A stretch of 64,000 nt of DNA from Sceloporus undulatus. Taxonomy: Eukaryota; Chordata; Lepidosauria; Squamata; Phrynosomatidae. Below, piece after piece: positions 54,847 through 63,960 of the stretch. The notes below the pieces were generated by a model. That model saw nothing but the letters and a program-made list of their open reading frames with translations. It did no database searches and was not told the DNA's origin. The translations under genes and the position numbers were made by a program. Each line of letters begins with the position of its first letter. The first letter of the stretch is position 1. The stretch lies in contig NC_056527.1 in assembly GCF_019175285.1 (NCBI RefSeq), positions 114,614,738 through 114,678,737 on the forward strand, read 5' to 3'.

Positions 54847-56370
54847 CTAGGCAACCCAATCTTCATCGTCATCATCATTGTTATCATCATCATCATCATC
54901 ATCTTCTTCCTCCTCCTCTTCATAGTCTTCATAATTCTCTTTTATCATATGTGCTGCCACCTCATCATCTACTTCATCCTCATCCCCCAAGCATACTTCT
55001 ACTTCACATGGTGCAGGTGAATGTGAACTGAACCACTTTAACACTTGATCAACATCCATACCTGACTCATGACAGAGTGTTGGTATATCATTCTCCTGAA
55101 GTTGTAGATGGGTTGCCCAGTAGCGCTCCAGTGGACTTGTGTCTGGATGGTTGCTGTGAAGTGGATGAGGAGGCAGGGAAGAGACAGGCTGTGGACTCTG
55201 CCCTGCATTGTCCCGAAACCATTTCAGTTGACCATGTTTAAGGGCATAGCGAGTGTCTCCAAACCATTGGATAATCTCGGCCCGCGGTAGCCCAGTTATC
55301 TTCTCCAGATGGTGATAATCTTCTCTTCTGGCCCACTGGTGATGAAGGAAGAAAGACTTTAACACATCCAACTGTTCCTTTGTCTTTCGCCTAGGTTTGC
55401 GAAGAACGTCTGAGATGCAACCTGAAGAATGCTGCTGGTCACCCATAGTGTACTGATAGTTCTGAAGGTTGCATGACTCAATAACACTGGTTGTAGCTGT
55501 AGTTGTAGTTGACGATGGGGTAGCTTTGACAGAGGAACCAGCTGGAAGAACCACTGGGTGATGCCCACCATTTACTGTAGACACAACAGGCTCTGGTAGC
55601 TGAGTGGAGTGTGCAGGGAGTCCCCACGCTACTGTGTGAGCGTTCTCAATCTTATGACCCTGACTGGCAGGCGTAGTGAGTAGGTAAGCGCCAGATGGTG
55701 TCTCTTTGGTACTGTGGAGATGCACAGAGGTCCTTGAAGGTTCACAGTTCTCCTGAGCTTTGCTATGGTGGGACAAGGCATTTCCCTTCAGTTTCCAAAT
55801 ATCCTGAGTGATTCTCCCAAGGTCTTCTTTTCCTTGGGCTGTGCTGCAGTGATTTAAGGAATCTATAGAAGACGGCGGGTTCACTAGATATTTATTTGCG
55901 TAGGAATCTATAGACGACTGCTGGTTCTCTGGATATTTATTTGAGTAGTACACAGAGGCAGACAACGGTTGCTGGTACTCCTGGTTTTTACAAGATTGGT
56001 GCCAGCAGTCAACATCAGTCCCAGCAAGCAGGCAACTAAAATGAAGCTGATCCTGATGGTAGATGAGCCGTGCACGAGTCTCTTCAATCTCCTCAGCGCT
56101 CCAGCTAATGCCACAGCGAAGGCGTTGTGCCATGAACCAGGCCTTGACTTTCTCCATGTGCAGGCCATGACGCAGGCAGAGCAAGGCCAGATCGGAAAGG
56201 CTGGGGTAGGGGAAGTAGCTGAAGGTTTGCAACAGGTGCTGGTTGCCATCGAGATCACTGGTTTGTGCTGCCTGAGTCCACACCAACTGGAGATCCTCAG
56301 ATATGGGTGGCAAGCAGATCAAACCTGGAGGTGAGCCAAGACAGCCCGAGGCATCCTTGTTGGGAGGCAT
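54847..56370 (-). CDS. HOMEZ: Homeobox and leucine-zipper protein HOMEZ, single coding exon
   Basis: HOMEZ is a vertebrate nuclear homeodomain protein, presumed to regulate transcription; its targets are poorly known. The 507-aa frame shows a first homeodomain-like region (about 28-90, helix 3 VKAWFMAQRLRCG), a second (about 325-386, EIIQWFGDTRYALKHGQLKW) and a third (about 414-450, QVLKWFSSH). An acidic Glu/Asp tail (about 463-505) follows. The linker between the first two (about 110-320) is poorly conserved and carries a 15-residue tandem repeat (142-156, 157-171). Start: an in-frame TAG lies 15 bases upstream of the ATG on the same exon, and human similarity begins at MPPNK. Human HOMEZ, as I recall, has about 24 extra N-terminal residues from an earlier ATG and about 550 aa. 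The splice acceptor TTTCTCTTTTCCAG (exon from 56432) links to a non-coding exon ending at 58272. The gene faces RNF212B tail to tail. Confidence 0.97.
   Translation of the reverse strand: MPPNKDASGCLGSPPGLICLPPISEDLQLVWTQAAQTSDLDGNQHLLQTFSYFPYPSLSDLALLCLRHGLHMEKVKAWFMAQRLRCGISWSAEEIEETRARLIYHQDQLHFSCLLAGTDVDCWHQSCKNQEYQQPLSASVYYSNKYPENQQSSIDSYANKYLVNPPSSIDSLNHCSTAQGKEDLGRITQDIWKLKGNALSHHSKAQENCEPSRTSVHLHSTKETPSGAYLLTTPASQGHKIENAHTVAWGLPAHSTQLPEPVVSTVNGGHHPVVLPAGSSVKATPSSTTTTATTSVIESCNLQNYQYTMGDQQHSSGCISDVLRKPRRKTKEQLDVLKSFFLHHQWARREDYHHLEKITGLPRAEIIQWFGDTRYALKHGQLKWFRDNAGQSPQPVSSLPPHPLHSNHPDTSPLERYWATHLQLQENDIPTLCHESGMDVDQVLKWFSSHSPAPCEVEVCLGDEDEVDDEVAAHMIKENYEDYEEEEEEDDDDDDDNNDDDDEDWVA
54850..54930 (-). 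repeat. HOMEZ: Trinucleotide-rich segment coding the HOMEZ acidic tail
   Basis: Runs of ATC and TTC/TCC (GAT and GAA/GAG in the coding sense) encode poly-Asp and poly-Glu with an Asn-Asn interruption. The segment is prone to length change. Confidence 0.85.
55858..55947 (-). repeat. HOMEZ: 45-bp tandem duplication inside HOMEZ
   Basis: 55858-55902 and 55903-55947 are two copies of one unit (each starts GGAATCTATAGA and has GATATTTATTTG near the end). They encode the 15-residue repeats that begin YSNKY and YANKY and both end SSIDS. Confidence 0.95.
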
Positions 56371-57107
56371 GACTGCTGAGGTCTAGAAGAAATCTTCTAT
56401 CTCTAGGGATCAGCGTCAGTCCCTTAAAACGGCTGGAAAAGAGAAATAAATACAGGCATAAAGGGGGAAAAAAGATATGAATTAAAGGAAAAACAAACAG
56501 GAAAAGCTACCAATGAGGGGAAAAAATAAGAGATTGTGGAGAGCAAGTGAATGTGTTGTTTGGTAGAAAACAGAAATACATAACCTCATCTTTCTGGCTG
56601 ATTTCTCATGGCAGTAGCAAATATTTGTCTAAGCTATATCACTTTATAATGTATATATTTTTAAAATCCTGGACATAGAAAAAACAACGTACCACATCAT
56701 GGAGCATTCTAGTCTACTTTTCTAGTTCCCTCTACGCATAGATTTGGAAGGACATGTGGAGAGCCACTGTTGTGTGGTATTACTCAGATGCAAGTTCATA
56801 TCTTCAGTGCCACACACTGTTCTACTATGGTGAACCAACACAGCACAGATTCTCCCTTCCAGAGAGTGTACAAAAATATGTATTTTTATCTGACATATTG
56901 AAAATCCTTTTACACCTTTACAGCTCACTTTCAAGATTTTGTGTTTGTTTAGCTCCACAGTGTGTTCTAAAAAGATTTATTCAGTCTCTCAATTCAATTT
57001 TCATCTGTTATTGTATTGAGTCCCTCACAACTGGGGTACTTCTTACTACGCCTGTACTTTCTCACATCTGCTCAAGCCTTTGCGACCGAAAACCTTTCAG
57101 GATACCA

Positions 57108-57548
57108 CACAGTACAGAAGACCCTCCACATTCGCTAGGGTTCGGGGCACAGGACCACCTCCCCATTAAAGTAGGAAAACTGCAAATTAAAAACTCACTA
57201 TTTTTGTTAACCTGAGAGAACACCTCTCTGGAAACCTCCAGGTTCTCCAGTGCAACTCTGTGGTCAACATCCACCAGACACTGACCAAAGAATCACACTG
57301 GAGAACCTATAAATGCCTAAGAAGTATTTTCTCTACAAATCTCCATCACAACTCTATGGTCAACTTCAGGCAAAGTTGCGCTGGAGGACCTAGAAATGTC
57401 TAGAGAGATGGAGCGGTTTCCTGTGAAAGCTGACTCAAGGCATCCAATTTTCTCTGTCTTTTAAACTGGCATCCATTGCTTCATTATGGCTACATTCAGT
57501 TTAATCCAATTCGCAAAAGTCAAAAGCCACAAATGGGCCAACCATATT
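57108..57548. mobile_element. Family D non-autonomous DNA element, uninterrupted
   Basis: The ends ACCCTCCACATTCGCTAGGG and CCACAAATGGGCC resemble the 'CCTCCACATTTGTGG' inverted ends seen at 30691-30780. GAAAACTGCAAATTAAAAAC near the left and CGCAAAAGTCAAAAGCCACA at the right suggest a Tc1/mariner (Tigger-like) origin. The inside repeats ATGGTCAAC...CAG in two opposed copies. Confidence 0.65.
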
Positions 57549-57849
57549 TCGATGTCCAACCATCCGCACAGCCCCAGGAACTTTGAACTGGGCAGGAAAG
57601 AAATCCAGACAAAATTTATTGCCAAGCCGCTGCGCTAAGCAGCCAATTTCACTCCCAACAGTCCTGGAAAGAGATGGAAGTGAATTCAGTACAAGCAAAT
57701 GAAGGCCAGTTTTAGAAAAAAGGCAGGGAAGATTAAGATGCCTCAAGTCAGCATTCCCAGGAAACCCCTCCATCCCAGTTCCTCAAAAAAGCAAAACCAA
57801 ATTTCCCAAGTTTGGGGGGGAAAGGGTACGGTGTATGCAGCCCCTCAGA

Positions 57850-58017
57850 CTGAGGCTGCGTTCGCACTGTAGGAAATAATCTAGTTTGGCACTGTTTTCA
57901 CTGCCATGGCTCCATGCTGTGGAATTCTGGGAATGGTGGTTTGTTGTGGCACCAGGTGAAAGCAGTGCAAGCAGTGCCAAACCAGATTACAGTATTTCCT
58001 ACAGTGCAACTACAACC
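57850..58017. mobile_element. Family A foldback MITE, short form
   Basis: GCACTGTAGGAAATAATCTA is mirrored by CAGTATTTCCTACAGTGCAA, and AGTTTGGCACTG by GTGCCAAACCAG. Confidence 0.8.
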
Positions 58018-58271
58018 TTAGTTTACCAGGATGTTATGAAAGCATGCATCCAGCAAAATGGGGCAGAGGATAGCAAATCCAACCTTCCCCTCCCCAAGGA
58101 AGGCCCTTCTCCAGAGCCTCCTAACCTTCCAGCCCCTTGTCCTTAGGTCTCCTCGGTCTCCCTTCCAACCCATCACCCTCCAGCCTGGGTACCACACCTT
58201 GCTAGCCCTCCAGGCCTCGCAGTTCCTCCTTGCCAAAGCCGAATCCTCTCCCCTCTGCGTCCTGTACTCAC

Positions 58272-58560
58272 TTTTCCCCCAGAAACTCCTCCCCACTTCA
58301 GGACTTTTCTTCCTTCTTTCTCTGCCCCTCTGCCTCCCTGCGGTGCACGCTGGGAGAAGGCGGAGTTCCGTGGGCCTGGGAAGCTGTCCCTTTAAGAGGA
58401 GCCAGACCCTGGGTTGGTCCTCCGAAGTCTCCATCAGCTTCAGCATCATCTCCTGTTTCCTCTTATCACCTGCTCCTTCAGAGCTGCTTCTCTCGTGCAA
58501 ACTCTCGCCTGAATGCGAAGCATCAGCTAAAGCTCAACGGAGGCGACTTGGATCCTGGGA
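58272..58560 (-). promoter_or_regulatory. HOMEZ: Probable HOMEZ first (non-coding) exon and promoter
   Basis: GGGGGAAAAgtgagtacagg gives a good minus-strand donor at 58266-58271, so the upstream exon would end at 58272 and start near 58400. The DNA above it is GC-rich (GCGGTGCACGCTGGGAGAAG, GTCCCTTTAAGAGGAGCC) and has no TATA. Its match to the acceptor at 56432 is inferred. Confidence 0.5.
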
Positions 58561-58582
58561 TCCAAAAAGAGCATCGCGTTTT

Positions 58583-59100
58583 GCCTTGCGAGACCTTGGG
58601 CGAGGCACACTCTCTCAGCCACAGACAATGGCAATGGCACACTCCCCTCTGAAGAAAGTCGCCAAGAAAACCTTATGATAAGGTACCCTTAAGGATGCCA
58701 TAAGCTGAATCCTGGCTGGACCATGTAAACCCACTGGTGACCTTAGGCAAGTCACACTCTCTCAGCCTCAGAGAGTGGCCATGGCAAACCTTCTCTGAAG
58801 AAAGTTGACAAGAAAACCCTATGACTTTAGGGTTGCCATAAGTAAAAAAAATGACCTGGAGGCACACAGCAACAACAATAACAATGGAACTTTAAAATGT
58901 TCATTTCCTGGAGTACCACACTCAGCTCGGCCATAGAAACCCACTGGGTGACCATGGGCAAGTAACACTCCCTCAACCTCAGAGGATGATGGCCATGGCA
59001 AACCCCCTCTGAAGAAACTTGTCAAGAAAACCCCATGATGGCCTTAGGGTTGTTGTAAGTTGGAAAGGACTTGAAGGCACACAACAACAAGAACAACAAC
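58583..59100 (+). mobile_element. Cluster of three SINE copies head to tail
   Basis: Body-plus-tail units occur at about 58583-58706, 58707-58884 and 58885-59100, each with a CACTCTCTCAGCC-like body and an AAGAAAACC(C/T)(T/C)ATGA segment. The latter two end in GGAGGCACACAGCAACAACA and GAAGGCACACAACAACAAGA. tRNA heads are mostly lost. Confidence 0.8.
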
Positions 59101-59261
59101 GGCAGCCCACATGTCCCCACATGGCCAGAAAGAGGATGGCCCAGGCTGGCCTGCGTGAATGGCCCTCCAAGGCCATCTGAACTGAGAAAAGACACAAATG
59201 GACAAAATGCAGGCCTGTGACTAACATCATCATATCCCCCCCCCTCCTGCGTGGTTTTTAA

Positions 59262-59610
59262 CATCTTTGCCTTCTGAAGAACCCTGTGGAGCTTCAAAAG
59301 CTTGCAGAATGCATTTTGGCCCAATAAAGGTATTGCTGTCTTGTGGCTTTTGGATGTTACTGTGCTTTGCTACCTGTCCAACATGGCTACCCCTGGCTAT
59401 GTTCCCTAAAAATACATATGTAGAGAGATCTTGTAGCACCTTTGAGACTCACTAAAGAAAGAAGTTGGCAGCATGAACTTTTGTAGACTTCAGTCTACTT
59501 CCTCAGGTACATTTGGTGAAGATGAAACCTGCCAAGAAAACCTCATGATAGGTTTACCTTAGGTCACCATAACTCAGAAACAATGTGAAGGTGCACAACA
59601 ACAACAAGTT
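59262..59610 (+). repeat. Family E, family C and SINE-tail fragments in a row
   Basis: 59262-59395 (CTTCTGAAGAACCCTGTGGA, AATGCATTTTGGCCCAATAA, AGGTATTGCTGTCTTGTGGC) is family E. 59412-59522 (GTAGCACCTTTGAGACTCAC, GAAGTTGGCAGCATGAACTT) is a family C left arm. 59523-59610 is a SINE 3' end. Confidence 0.6.
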
Positions 59611-60744
59611 CACACTTGTGCACACTTGCTCTTTCCACAAACCCCCTCCAGTCTCAGCACCAACACAGATCCATGCATGTTATAAACCCACTGAAAATGA
59701 TTTGTGTGAACAGTCTCACAGGATCAAGACAAAGTGAAGAGGCCACAGTGATCTGCATGTTCAATAAGTTTGGGTTCATTCAGAAATAACGTGTGATGGC
59801 CTCCAAAATCACAGGCGTGTGGAGCAGGTTGCAGTCATTTACTGATGAAGGAAAGATGTTTTGCACTCTAATCTGGTGCATGTTTGCTTAGACATTTTAC
59901 CTTGCTAAATTCAGTAGAGTTTGCTCCCAATAGGCAATCACAGGATAAGGATTGCAACTTTAGCATGCATTAGGCACAAGGCTCTTAATGTCCAGTTCCA
60001 AATGAAGACTGTTGAGTTCCTTCTGGCACAAAGCAAAAGGGTAGCGCTAGACTCTCATTGCCCCAAGCCTCAGCTCTTCTGACTCTGCCCCTAAACCTTC
60101 CCCTTTGACACCTCTTTTCCCAGGAGTTGAATTTTAAACCACTGTATAAGTTCCTGGGAGCAAGGAATTGTTGCTGCACTCCAAAGCACCATTCACATTA
60201 AGGATGGAAGAACTCTGCCCTTTCTGTCGCACCATTCAACCCATCTTCTGAACCAGGGATAGTCCTGTGGTAGGAGCAGATGTAGCACTGTGCACTTAAC
60301 CCCGGCACTCCTTCCAACCAGCAGGAAAACACAAGGGATACTTAAGGTCTTGCAAAAAAGGAAGCTGAGGAGGAAATGAACTGAAGCTGGCTCTGTCCCA
60401 CCAGCCCCAGAAGGCATCGACTGTGAGGGCTGCCCACCTTTTGGCTCTACCTTCCCATTCTTTTCCTCAGCCCTCCTCCTCTCTGTCCTGTTCTGCTAGT
60501 CTTCCTCCACAAACTAGCTCCATGCTTCCAACTCACAGCTTCCCTCTTGTGAAGAGACAATAAGACAAGATAAAAGGAAAGTGGAAAGAGCATTCTTTTC
60601 TCTCCAGTGTTTCCTCTTCCTATTGCCTTTCCTATTGTCTCTCTTCCAGACAGGGCAGCTTTGGGAAGAGCCAGCAAAGTGCTCTTGTTTTGAACCGACT
60701 TCACTTTCTCTTGCCACTGCCATCCCTCTCTGAGGAGGACAAGA
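59611..60744. other. Intergenic DNA, nothing recognised
   Basis: Apart from a short reptile-repeat-like phrase near 59900 (GTAGAGTTTGCTCCCAATAG), I see no gene or element. Confidence 0.5.
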
Positions 60745-61135
60745 TGCACCAAGGAGGAGGGGGAAAAAAGCATGCTGTTCAATCACCAGCTCAAAGGGAG
60801 GCAAGCAACGGAAGAAGGAGATGGCAGGGAAAAAGAAAGAGAGCGGAAGAGAAAAGAGGGAAGGCAAAGGAAGAAGGGCGAGGGGGAAGGAAATGAATGA
60901 GTGGAGAGAAGAGAGGGAAGGCAATGGAAGAAGGGAGAGGGGAAGGAAAATAAAGATAGTGGAGAGAAGAGAGAGGGATAAACGGAGTGTGGAAGAGAAA
61001 GAGAGCGAAAGAAAAAAAAAAAAGAAAGCAGAGGAGGAAAACCAGAGATGGAAGAAGAAAGGACTGTGCCAGTGAGGAAGGCAAAGGGAACTGGGAGAAG
61101 GAGACATGAAAGGAGAAGGAAGGCAACCTCAACCC
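60745..61135. repeat. Polypurine tract with internal tandem repeats
   Basis: The plus strand is almost all A and G for nearly 400 bases. Units of about 57-60 bases containing GAGGGAAGGCAA(A/T)GGAAGAA repeat around 60856 and 60913, with a partial third copy near 60973. Confidence 0.85.
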
Positions 61136-61139
61136 GAAG

Positions 61140-61320
61140 GCACAAGCTGACTAGCTGGACGGGATCTGTCTCGTCATGGTGGCAACTCCCCTGCTAGGAG
61201 GAGATGCAAGCGTCTCGGCCAAGGCCCGGAGTAGGCTGGCGTGGAAAGAGAGGGCTGCTCCTCTTTGCAGCCGAGCTCCCCGCCACTCACCGCCGCCTTG
61301 GCTCCGTCGCGGGGCTGGCG

Positions 61321-61354
<34 letters not shown>

Positions 61355-61500
61355 AGGGACCGGGTCTTGCCGCCAGTGGCTTCGAGAGGCGGGGCGGCTC
61401 CGGGGGCTGGAGGCTCTTGCAACAAGGGCAGGGAGAAGGCAAACCAGGCCACTCGATTCACGTCTTTGGGTTTCAGGCCAAGCAAAACAATGCAGCAAAG
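61140..61500 (-). promoter_or_regulatory. CpG-rich promoter-like block with a (CTG)10 repeat
   Basis: CpGs are frequent (CGTCTCGGCCAAGGCCCGGA, TTGGCTCCGTCGCGGGGCTG). A perfect (CTG)10, which is (CAG)10 on the minus strand, lies at 61324-61353. The minus strand has a good donor at 61285-61290 (GGCGGCG/gtgagtgg). It may be the promoter and first exon of a minus-strand transcript, perhaps an alternative HOMEZ start. No ATG-started frame that I trust is present. Confidence 0.45.
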
Positions 61501-61501
61501 G

Positions 61502-61692
61502 ATGCGTCCACAATGGAGAGATAACCCGGTTTGGCAGCCTTTAATTTGTTGTCTGGCTCAAGGCATGGAATTCTGGGAGTTGGAGTTTGTTGTGGGGCCC
61601 ACAACAAACTCCAACTCCAGAATTCCATAGCCTTGAGCCAGACAGACTAAAAGCTACCAAACCGGTTATCTCTCCAGTGTGGAGGCAGCCAA
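61502..61692. mobile_element. Near-perfect foldback MITE (family A)
   Basis: GGAGAGATAACCCGGTTTGG pairs with CCAAACCGGTTATCTCTCC, and GAATTCTGGGAGTTGGAGTT with AACTCCAACTCCAGAATTCC, around a GGGGCCCACAA turn. The arms are nearly identical over about 90 bases, so this is the cleanest hairpin in the window. Confidence 0.9.
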
Positions 61693-61904
61693 AGAGGAGC
61701 CGGAGCTCCCCCGGTCCCCTGTACCATGGATCCCGACCCTACCTAGAGATGGCTTGCAAGGAGGCCTCTCCCTCTCTCTGCACGCGCTCAGAGGCACGCT
61801 CTCCCCGGCTGCATTGTGGCTTCACTCGTTCTAGAACACTTCGGGCGGAAGAGCTTTTGGCCTTTGGCTGCAAAGGGCCCTCCTGAAGTATCCAGGCGAT
61901 GGAT

Positions 61905-62040
61905 AGAGGCTGCATCTGCACTGCAGGAAGAGTGAGGGTCGACACTGCTTTAACTGCCATGGCTCCCTTCTCTGGAATCCCTCTAGTGACTGTTATGGCT
62001 CCAGAGCTCTCTGGCAGAGAACTAGACTAAACATGTCACC
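61905..62040. mobile_element. Truncated family A MITE
   Basis: GGCTGCATCTGCACTGCAGG and GACACTGCTTTAACTGCCAT mark the left arm. The right arm stops at a Bov-B fragment. Confidence 0.65.
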
Positions 62041-62985
62041 AAATTATTGTCTTTTCCACTGAGTTCTTCCTTCTCAGGATGTGTCCAAAGTACGGCAGCC
62101 TCAGTCTTGTCATCTTGGCTTCTAGGGTTATTTCTGGCTTGATCTGCTCCAGGGCCCATTGGTTGGTCCTTTTGGCTGTCCATGGCATCCTCAGCACTCT
62201 TCCCCAGCATCACATTTCCAATGAGTTGGTTTTCCTCCTATCTTCTTTCTTAACTGTCCAGCTTTCACATCCATCCATGGTAACAGGGAAAATGGTGGCT
62301 TGCATGATTCTGACTTTTGTGCTGAGTTATATACCTTTGCATTTTAGGATCTTCTCTAGTTCTTTCATAGCCATTCTCTCCCCATTCTTAATCGTCTTCT
62401 GATTCCCTGGCTGCAGTCCCCATTCCAAACAATGTTGGATCCCAGATATGAAAAGTCTTTTACTGTTTCTGTTTCCTCACTGTCTAGTTTGAATGTAAGT
62501 TCTCTGTGGTCATTATTCGTGTTTTCTTTATGTTCAGCAATAGATCTGCCTTGGCACTTTCTTCCTTGATCTTCCTTAGTAGTTGTTCCAGGTCTTTGAG
62601 GTTCTCTGCTAGTATTATGGGGTCATCTGCGTATCTCAGATTGTTGATGTTCCTTCCCCCTATCTTCACTCCTCCATCTTCTGTGTCCAAGCCTGCTTTC
62701 CTTACAATATCTTCTGCATATAAGTTAAACAAGTAGAATGATAAGATGCAGCCTTGTCTGACTCCTTTGCCATTGAGAACCATTCTGTTTCTCCTTCTTC
62801 TGTCCTGACAGTAATCCTGTCCCGAGTACAGATGTGTTGGCGCTCCTGTGGCTTTAAGGGCACTCCATAGCCTTTCATGATCTATGCAGCCAAAGGCTTT
62901 GCTATAGTCTATAAAGCACACCCTGATTTTCTTTTGGAGCTCCTTGGTAAATCCAGTCCTACACTCATCTATTCTCTTCACCTAC
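62041..62985 (-). mobile_element. Bov-B (RTE) LINE fragment with reverse-transcriptase domain
   Basis: The minus-strand frame at 62484-62981 encodes FIDYSKAFGCIDHERLWSAL, GKGVRQGCILSFYLFNLYAE, GGRNINNLRYADDPIILAEN and LLLNIKKTRIM, the palm and thumb part of the Bov-B reverse transcriptase including the catalytic YADD. 62041-62480 continues as the C-terminal region in other frames (complement of GATGTGTCCAAAGTACGGCA). 5' and 3' ends are missing. Confidence 0.9.
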
Positions 62986-63231
62986 AGACTAGTTTCCTAT
63001 GCCAAACAGGTCTTGCCACTTCTTTTCCGCACACAAAGCCTAGTTCCCAATGCCTTTGTTCACAAGCAACCATAGTTAAAAATGGCCTTGTAACTTCATT
63101 TTCATACACAAAGGATTTTATATATGTATAGATTTATTACAATCAACTGATCAAACATACACAAAGCATTTTGAATATGAATTGATGTTCTTGCACACCA
63201 AGGGCATATATAGGTACGTCCCTGGCTTCCA

Positions 63232-63380
63232 CTCCACCAAATGCATCTGAGGAAGTAGACTGAAGTCTATGAAAGCTCATGCTGCCAATGTCTTTCTTTC
63301 ATTTAGTCTCAAAGGTGCTACAAGAGCTCTCTACATACTGATTCTACAGACTAACATGGCTATATCTTTCAATTCTGCCA
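63232..63380 (+). repeat. Family C right arm
   Basis: CCAAATGCATCTGAGGAAGT, ATGAAAGCTCATGCTGCCAA, CTCAAAGGTGCTACAAGAGC and TTCTACAGACTAACATGGCT match the right arm at 1150-1290. Confidence 0.65.
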
Positions 63381-63575
63381 CTGTGGAAAGAATGCAGTTT
63401 TGACATCACTTTAAGTGCTGTAGCTCCATCCTATGGAATCATGGGACTTGTAGTCTCACAAGGTCTTTTGCCCTTGGCTACCAGAGTACAGGTGCCTCAC
63501 AAAACTACAAATCCCAGGAGTCTGTCCAGTTAAAGTGGTGTCAAACTGCATTATTTCTAGTCTAGATGAACTCCT
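63380..63575. mobile_element. Family A-related foldback MITE, CTGTAG subtype
   Basis: ATGCAGTTTTGACATCACTT and GTGCTGTAGCTCCATCCTAT pair with AGTTAAAGTGGTGTCAAACT and the GGAGTCTGTCC side. It is related to 33998-34195. Confidence 0.7.
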
Positions 63576-63614
63576 TCCCCTTATCCATCTTTTCCAATGA
63601 GTCAGGTTGTCTCA

Positions 63615-63814
63615 GGTTCAAAACACACTGCAGAAATAATCCAGTTTGAGACCGCTTTAACTGCCCAGGAAATTCTGGGAACTGTAGCTTTTTCTCTGTC
63701 AGAGAAACCTAAATGTCTCACAATAAACTACAATTCCCAGGGTTTTCTAGCACTGAGCCAAGGCAGTTAAAGTGGTCTAAAACTAGATTATTTCTGCAGT
63801 GTGTTTTGGACCTC
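63615..63814. mobile_element. Family A foldback MITE
   Basis: GGTTCAAAACACACTGCAGA is mirrored by CTGCAGTGTGTTTTGGACC. TCA directly outside both ends may be a 3-bp target duplication. Confidence 0.85.
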
Positions 63815-63821
63815 AGATACA

Positions 63822-63960
63822 GCCAAAGTGTGACAGCTTCTGTTTAGTCATTTTGGCAACTGTGTGGAGTTCAGGCTTTATTTACACACAGCCATTTCTT
63901 TGTCTCTTTGTGGGCCCTCTTGTATGCTCCTTTGAGGGCATTTTTGTTAGTCTATCCAAA
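63822..63960 (-). mobile_element. Bov-B LINE fragment
   Basis: GCCAAAGTGTGACAGCTTCT, GTTTAGTCATTTTGGCAACT and GGAGTTCAGGCTTTATTTAC correspond to the complement of the Bov-B C-terminal coding region, as at 62080-62150. Confidence 0.6.

Larger units (their letters stand above)
56433..58271 (-). other. HOMEZ: HOMEZ 5' intron
   Basis: It holds a family D element (57108-57548) and a family A MITE (57850-58017). 56433-57107 and 57549-57849 show nothing I can name. Confidence 0.6.

Noticed and set aside
60447-61145. Long open frames rich in Ser, Phe, Pro and Leu on the minus strand
   Set aside because: They are read from the polypurine/polypyrimidine tract, where stop codons are rare by composition. 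No family resemblance or start context.
61151-61544. Frames coding poly-Ala, poly-Gln, poly-Leu or poly-Cys around the CTG repeat
   Set aside because: All come from one trinucleotide run read in different frames; none has a convincing ATG start or known protein match. Kept only as a promoter-like block.
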